From NCBI GenBank assembly GCA_024637255.1, contig JAGXFO010000018.1, forward strand, positions 1-64,000: a stretch of 64,000 bases of DNA. The letters are read 5' to 3'. How positions within the stretch are numbered: position 1 is the stretch's first letter; every line of letters begins with the position of its first letter. This document shows, piece by piece, positions 60,191 through 64,000 of this stretch. Source of the DNA: Sulfurovum sp. (lineage in GTDB: Bacteria > Campylobacterota > Campylobacteria > Campylobacterales > Sulfurovaceae). The notes below the pieces were generated by a model, which saw only the letters and a program-made list of their open reading frames with translations, did no database searches and had not been told where the DNA came from. The translations under genes and the position numbers were made by a program.

Positions 60191-61561
60191 TTAACAGCTA
60201 CCGCTACATCCAGGACTGTCTGCATTGCCACCAGCAAAATACTTTCCATCAAAACTTACAAGAGAATAATTTCTTTCGGTGCCAAGTGATTCTTTAAGCC
60301 CTTCTATGGAAAGAAAGCCCAAAGAAGTTGCGCCTATCTTTTTAGCTATCTCATCTACAGTAAAATTAGATGAAATTAACTCAGCTTGTGTTGGTGTGTC
60401 TATACCGTAACGGCATGGAAACTTTATCTCAGGTGCAGCAATACGCATATGTACTTCTTTGGCTCCCGCATCAAGCAACATTCTCACTATCTGCTTAGAA
60501 GTCGTGCCACGCACCAACGAATCATCTATAATAGCCACACGTTTACCGGCGATGAGATGTTTTACTGGTGAAAGTTTAAGTTTCACTTTTAAGTCGCGTA
60601 TTTCTTGTGTGGGCTCAATAAATGTTCTGCCCACGTAGTGATTACGGACTATACCCATTTCAAAAGGAACACCCAAGCCTTCTGCATATCCTCTAGCTGC
60701 GGCCACACCTGAATCCGGAACAGGAAGTACCAAATCTACTTCAGCAGGTGCCTCTTTTGCCAGTCTTTTACCCATCTTTAAACGCATCTCATACACATTT
60801 TTGCCATCTATAATAGAATCAGGTCTGGAAAAATAAATATATTCAAAAGCACAAGGATGGAAGTCTGCTTCAAAAACTTGTTCGGAAATAGGCTCTTTAC
60901 CTTCTTCAAATATAAGCATCTCGCCGGGCTCTATATCGCGCACAAATTCAGCGCCAACCAAATCAAATGCACATGTCTCAGATGCGACAATATATCCACC
61001 ATCTTTAAATTTACCAAGACTCAGAGGGCGTATGCCAAAACGGTCACGTATGACAAACATTTTAGACCGACTTTGGATAGCTAAGCAGTATGCACCTTCT
61101 ATTTTGCTAAGCATATCTTTAATTCTATCAACCAAAGAATCTTTTTGTGATTTGGCAATAAGATGAATAATATTTTCCGTATCCATATCGGTTTGAAAGA
61201 TAGCACCTTTGTCTATAAGCTGGTTTCTAACTTCCTGCTTGTTTACAAGATTACCATTGTGTACAACCGAAATCTCTCCCAGTTTATACTTGGCAAACAC
61301 TGGCTGAGAGTCTCCCGCAGAGGCACTTCCTGCAGTAGAATAACGATTATGTCCTACTGCACATTCTCCCTCTAAATTGTCTAGGGTATCCTGCGAAAAT
61401 ACATCAGCGACCATACCACGTTTTTTATATACAGAGATACGCTCACCGTTTGATGCTGAGATACCCGTAGCTTCTTGTCCACGGTGTTGCATAGAAAAAA
61501 GCGAATAATACGCAACCGTAGAAGCCTTTTTGACACCAAATACACCAACTATTGCACACAT
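60191..61561 (-). CDS. purF: Amidophosphoribosyltransferase
   Basis: PurF makes phosphoribosylamine from PRPP and glutamine, the first committed purine step. After Met the catalytic Cys2 starts the glutaminase domain (MCAIVGVFGVKK), followed by YSLFSMQHRGQEATGIS and GHNRYSTAGSA. The PRPP site is IIDDSLVRGTTSKQIVRML, and DSGVAAARGYAEG is also typical. The C-terminus is Cys-rich (NADSPGCSGSC); with other Cys it may bind the Fe-S cluster found in the B. subtilis-type enzyme. dapB lies one base upstream on the same strand. Confidence 0.96.
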   Translation of the reverse strand: MCAIVGVFGVKKASTVAYYSLFSMQHRGQEATGISASNGERISVYKKRGMVADVFSQDTLDNLEGECAVGHNRYSTAGSASAGDSQPVFAKYKLGEISVVHNGNLVNKQEVRNQLIDKGAIFQTDMDTENIIHLIAKSQKDSLVDRIKDMLSKIEGAYCLAIQSRSKMFVIRDRFGIRPLSLGKFKDGGYIVASETCAFDLVGAEFVRDIEPGEMLIFEEGKEPISEQVFEADFHPCAFEYIYFSRPDSIIDGKNVYEMRLKMGKRLAKEAPAEVDLVLPVPDSGVAAARGYAEGLGVPFEMGIVRNHYVGRTFIEPTQEIRDLKVKLKLSPVKHLIAGKRVAIIDDSLVRGTTSKQIVRMLLDAGAKEVHMRIAAPEIKFPCRYGIDTPTQAELISSNFTVDEIAKKIGATSLGFLSIEGLKESLGTERNYSLVSFDGKYFAGGNADSPGCSGSC

Positions 61562-61562
61562 A

Positions 61563-62330
61563 TTAAATTCCTAAACAATCATTTATAGAGTAAAGACCAC
61601 TCTCTTGATTTACTATCCATTTGGCAGCCCTTATAGCACCTTTGGAGAACGTTTCTCTACTGGTTGCTGTATGGTTGAGCTCTAAAAACTCACCATCATT
61701 GTAAAAACCAACCGTATGGCGTCCTACTATATCACCGCCACGAAGAGCCATAACCGCAATTTCATCTTTGGTTCTGGCCCCTATCTGTCCATCCCTACCG
61801 CTTACTCGTACCGCGTCCAAGTCTAGACCACGACCTTTGGCTGCAAACTCACCCAAAGTAAGTGCTGTGCCCGATGGAGCGTCTACCTTGTGTCTATGAT
61901 GCTGCTCTACGATTTCAATATCAAAATCTTTAAGTGTTGCAGCGACCTGCTCTACCAATTGTTTAAGCAGAGCAATACCTGCTGACATATTTGAGGCATA
62001 CAGAACCGGCATTTCTTTTGAAGCTTCTTTGAGGATATTTTGCTGATGCACCGTAAATCCAGTGGTTGCAATTACCAATGCAGTAGGATTTTTAAGTGCA
62101 GCCTCACAAAGTTCCTGTGTTGCATCTGGTGCAGAAAAGTCGATGACAACATCACAGTTTTCAAGTAGTGCTTTCATGCTGTTTGTCACCAAAATATTTG
62201 AAGGCAAATCTCTTTTAAGCTCATCAAATACATGTACTGTACTTAGGGGTAATTCCTTATCATATAAAAGACTGTCTATTAGAAGATTGCCCACTCTTCC
62301 TGTACTGCCTACTATGCCAACTCTTGCCAT
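61563..62330 (-). CDS. dapB: 4-hydroxy-tetrahydrodipicolinate reductase
   Basis: DapB of 255 residues reduces the dihydrodipicolinate precursor with NAD(P)H on the way to meso-diaminopimelate and lysine. The nucleotide-binding start is VGIVGSTGRVGNLL, with the substrate-site block EIVEQHHRHKVDAPSGTALTLGE and catalytic His/Lys. GGDIVGRHTVGF completes the family. It lies between trxB (10 bases) and purF (1 base) on the same strand, so trxB-dapB-purF are likely co-transcribed, the usual Campylobacterota order. Confidence 0.96.
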   Translation of the reverse strand: MARVGIVGSTGRVGNLLIDSLLYDKELPLSTVHVFDELKRDLPSNILVTNSMKALLENCDVVIDFSAPDATQELCEAALKNPTALVIATTGFTVHQQNILKEASKEMPVLYASNMSAGIALLKQLVEQVAATLKDFDIEIVEQHHRHKVDAPSGTALTLGEFAAKGRGLDLDAVRVSGRDGQIGARTKDEIAVMALRGGDIVGRHTVGFYNDGEFLELNHTATSRETFSKGAIRAAKWIVNQESGLYSINDCLGI

Positions 62331-62340
62331 CTATTAATCC

Positions 62341-63279
62341 TTATGCTTTTTCTTGAAGATATGAAATTACCTGAAGCGCTGCTATTGCGCCGTCACCTGC
62401 AGCTGATACGACCTGCTTAGGTGCCTCTATACGTATATCGCCTGCGGCAAATAGGCCCGGAAGTGACGTCTTCATATTTAAATTCACAATCACCTGACCC
62501 CGCTCGTTCATTTCACAAATAAACATACCAATTTTATCTTTGAGTACATCATTTTTTACAGTCTGGCCGACAAAAACAAAAAGTCCCGTGTTGTCCATAT
62601 GTGTAATACTGCCATCATTATTTTTGATGTCTACACCCGATAAGCCTCTTGCATCGCCAACAGCCTGCTCTATGACAGAGTTTGTTATAAAATGGATATT
62701 CTCTTTTCTCATCGCACGCTCAAGTGTTGGTGGTGCTGCCCTAAACACATCTTTTCTATGCACCACATAGACATCTGAACAGATATTTGAAAGAAAAAAT
62801 GCTTCTTCAAGTGCAGTATCTCCACCGCCTAGCACAGTTACAGGTTTGTTTTTGTAAAAAAATCCATCACAAGTAGCACAAGTGCTCACACCCTTACCGA
62901 AAAACTCATCTTCACCTTTAAAGCCAGCTCTTTTGGGTACGCTTCCTGTGCAAACAATGACTGTCATTGCCTCTACTGTGTCTCCATTTTCAAGTGTCAC
63001 TGTAAAGTGCTCACCTGTTTTAACCACGCTTTCAACTTTTTTCATCTCATGCTTCAGTCCAAAATGAAAACACTGCTTTTGCCAGTCATCCATAAAGTCC
63101 ATACCTGTTTTATTGTGATCAAAGAACCCTGGATAGTTTTCTATCTCAGAACTCTGGGTTATCTGCCCGCCAGGCAAACCCATCTCAAAAAGAGTGACAT
63201 TCTTCAGTCCACCACGTGTGGCATATAGTCCTGCCGTAAGTCCCGCAGGTCCACCACCAATGATTGCACAATCCAACAT
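62341..63279 (-). CDS. trxB: Thioredoxin reductase
   Basis: A low-molecular-weight thioredoxin reductase of 312 residues. FAD-binding IIGGGPAGLTAGLYATRGG, the redox-active CATC in STCATCDGFFY, NADPH site VLGGGDTALEEAFFLS, and the C-terminal FAD site GLFAAGDI. It reduces the thioredoxin coded by trxA, 149 bases upstream on the same strand. The gene is complete and typical. Confidence 0.96.
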   Translation of the reverse strand: MLDCAIIGGGPAGLTAGLYATRGGLKNVTLFEMGLPGGQITQSSEIENYPGFFDHNKTGMDFMDDWQKQCFHFGLKHEMKKVESVVKTGEHFTVTLENGDTVEAMTVIVCTGSVPKRAGFKGEDEFFGKGVSTCATCDGFFYKNKPVTVLGGGDTALEEAFFLSNICSDVYVVHRKDVFRAAPPTLERAMRKENIHFITNSVIEQAVGDARGLSGVDIKNNDGSITHMDNTGLFVFVGQTVKNDVLKDKIGMFICEMNERGQVIVNLNMKTSLPGLFAAGDIRIEAPKQVVSAAGDGAIAALQVISYLQEKA

Positions 63280-63393
63280 TTATTATTCCTTTCAAAAAGT
63301 AAATACTTAAGCAAATAATATTTATTATACAATGAAAATACTTGGTTAAAAATTTAAGAGGATTTTATCTAAAACTAGATATAAAAGAAGTGT

Positions 63394-63418
63394 AAAGAGA
63401 GGGTAATACCCTCTCTTT
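63394..63418 (-). terminator. Terminator after trxA
   Basis: AAAGAGAGGG and CCCTCTCTTT form a 10-11 bp stem around a TA-rich loop, 11 bases beyond the trxA stop. T residues close the 3' arm on the minus strand. It would separate trxA from trxB. Confidence 0.65.
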
Positions 63419-63428
63419 TATGCATCAC

Positions 63429-63746
63429 TTATAGTATGGCGTTGATTTTTTCTGCAAATGCATCTTTAGAAGCTGCACCTACCATCTGGTCTACCATTTC
63501 ACCATCTTTAAAGAAAAGGATAGCAGGGATAGATCTGATACCATATTTAACAGCTATCTCTTGCTGCTCATCTGTGTTTACTTTACAGATAGTTGCTTTT
63601 CCTTCAAAGTCTTCTGCCAACTCTTCAATGACTGGAGCAATCATTCTACAAGGACCGCACCATGGGGCCCAAAAGTCTACCATTGTTACACCTTCAGCGA
63701 TAGTCGCATCAAAGTTATCATTTGTTAATTCTACATATTTTGCCAT
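63429..63746 (-). CDS. trxA: Thioredoxin
   Basis: Thioredoxin 1 of 105 residues. The active site WAPWCGPCRMIAPVIEEL holds the CGPC motif, followed by KVNTDEQQEIAVKYGIRSIPAILFFKDGE with the conserved cis-Pro. It is a general cytoplasmic disulfide reductant, probably also for the Bcp peroxiredoxin at 35.5 kb. A terminator hairpin lies directly downstream. Confidence 0.97.
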   Translation of the reverse strand: MAKYVELTNDNFDATIAEGVTMVDFWAPWCGPCRMIAPVIEELAEDFEGKATICKVNTDEQQEIAVKYGIRSIPAILFFKDGEMVDQMVGAASKDAFAEKINAIL

Positions 63747-63882
63747 ATTTAATCCTTTAATTTATATTTAATTCAATCAGTATAACCTAATTTCTTATAA
63801 AAACTATTGTTCTAGCTTATATTTTTAAAATTATGTATACTTCTATCCCAATTATATACATTTAGAATAAAAGTACTCTTAC

Positions 63883-64000
63883 TTATATTTTCTCCAGGCT
63901 AATTTCTGGATATTCAGAAGAACGTGTACCTTCTATAGCCTTAGTTGCCGCGCCTTTTACAGTATAAACTAATGATATTTTTGCCTTGTCTGTACTATTT
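63883..64000 (-). CDS. C-terminal end of an unidentified protein (cut by window edge)
   Basis: A minus-strand frame enters from the right edge and ends at TAA (63883-63885). The visible 38 residues include KISLVYTVKGAATKAIEG and SEYPEISLEKI. Its stop lies about 137 bases upstream of trxA. The alternation of strand-like hydrophobic residues looks like coding sequence, but too little is visible to name the family. Confidence 0.5.
   Translation of the reverse strand, partial: NSTDKAKISLVYTVKGAATKAIEGTRSSEYPEISLEKI

Overview
The window looks like a chromosomal piece of a chemolithoautotrophic Campylobacterota (Epsilonproteobacteria) of the Sulfurovum/Sulfurimonas kind. This rests on gene order and protein style: rplS-trmD-rimM-KH-rpsP-ffh-rluA-waaA-zinc-ribbon-nif3-glyQ-purE-U32-glnA is, as I recall it, the conserved order of Campylobacter jejuni and Helicobacter. 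It also fits the AT-rich composition, AAAGGA-type ribosome sites, a glutamine synthetase with Phe at the adenylylation site, a release factor 2 without the programmed frameshift, reductive-TCA ferredoxin oxidoreductases and a DAB inorganic-carbon pump. Genus and species are inference. I saw no rRNA or tRNA gene and no CRISPR array.

Layout. 1-135: edge of an IS3-family element. 0.3-18 kb: the conserved housekeeping block, mostly on the minus strand, with accessory inserts: a decayed glycan-gene remnant (5.1-5.6 kb), a purE-purK pair (8.3-9.9 kb), an AT-rich ATPase plus PD-(D/E)XK-like nuclease pair (10.8-12.7 kb), and an HD-GYP gene behind a GEMM-I-type riboswitch with a terminator (14.7-15.6 kb). 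18-31 kb: cell wall and housekeeping (PBP1A, BioF-like, Maf, alaS, a lipoprotein, murG, ftsW, ftsI, panC). 31-37 kb: prfB, a LolD-like ATPase with a 42-residue coupled membrane ORF, tsf, a C-terminally extended rpsB, bcp and small proteins. 37-40 kb: an HtrA protease, an unknown protein and a truncated hemoglobin.

40.4-47.4 kb is an inorganic-carbon region: a DabB-like NuoL-type membrane protein, a second membrane protein and DabA (Zn, beta-carbonic-anhydrase-like). Two small Cys-containing paralogues follow, then a convergent COG0523 GTPase, a family that includes metallochaperones. 47.5-54.8 kb holds nine minus-strand genes ordered E-A-B-G-D-E-A-B-G: two tandem Hydrogenobacter-type 2-oxoacid:ferredoxin oxidoreductases with only one ferredoxin-like D subunit between them. 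Together these two regions would supply bicarbonate/CO2 and fix it through the reductive TCA cycle.

55-64 kb: a sensor-like membrane protein, ilvE, an SPFH protein, a 2OG-Fe(II) oxygenase, hisIE, purF, dapB, trxB, trxA and the C-terminal end of an unidentified gene cut by the window edge.

Most worth a second look: the ATPase-nuclease islet, the GEMM riboswitch with an unusual ligand-junction sequence in front of an HD-GYP protein lacking the first metal His, the tandem oxidoreductases sharing one D subunit, the DAB/metal-handling neighbourhood, and ribosomal protein S2 with a helix-hairpin-helix tail.
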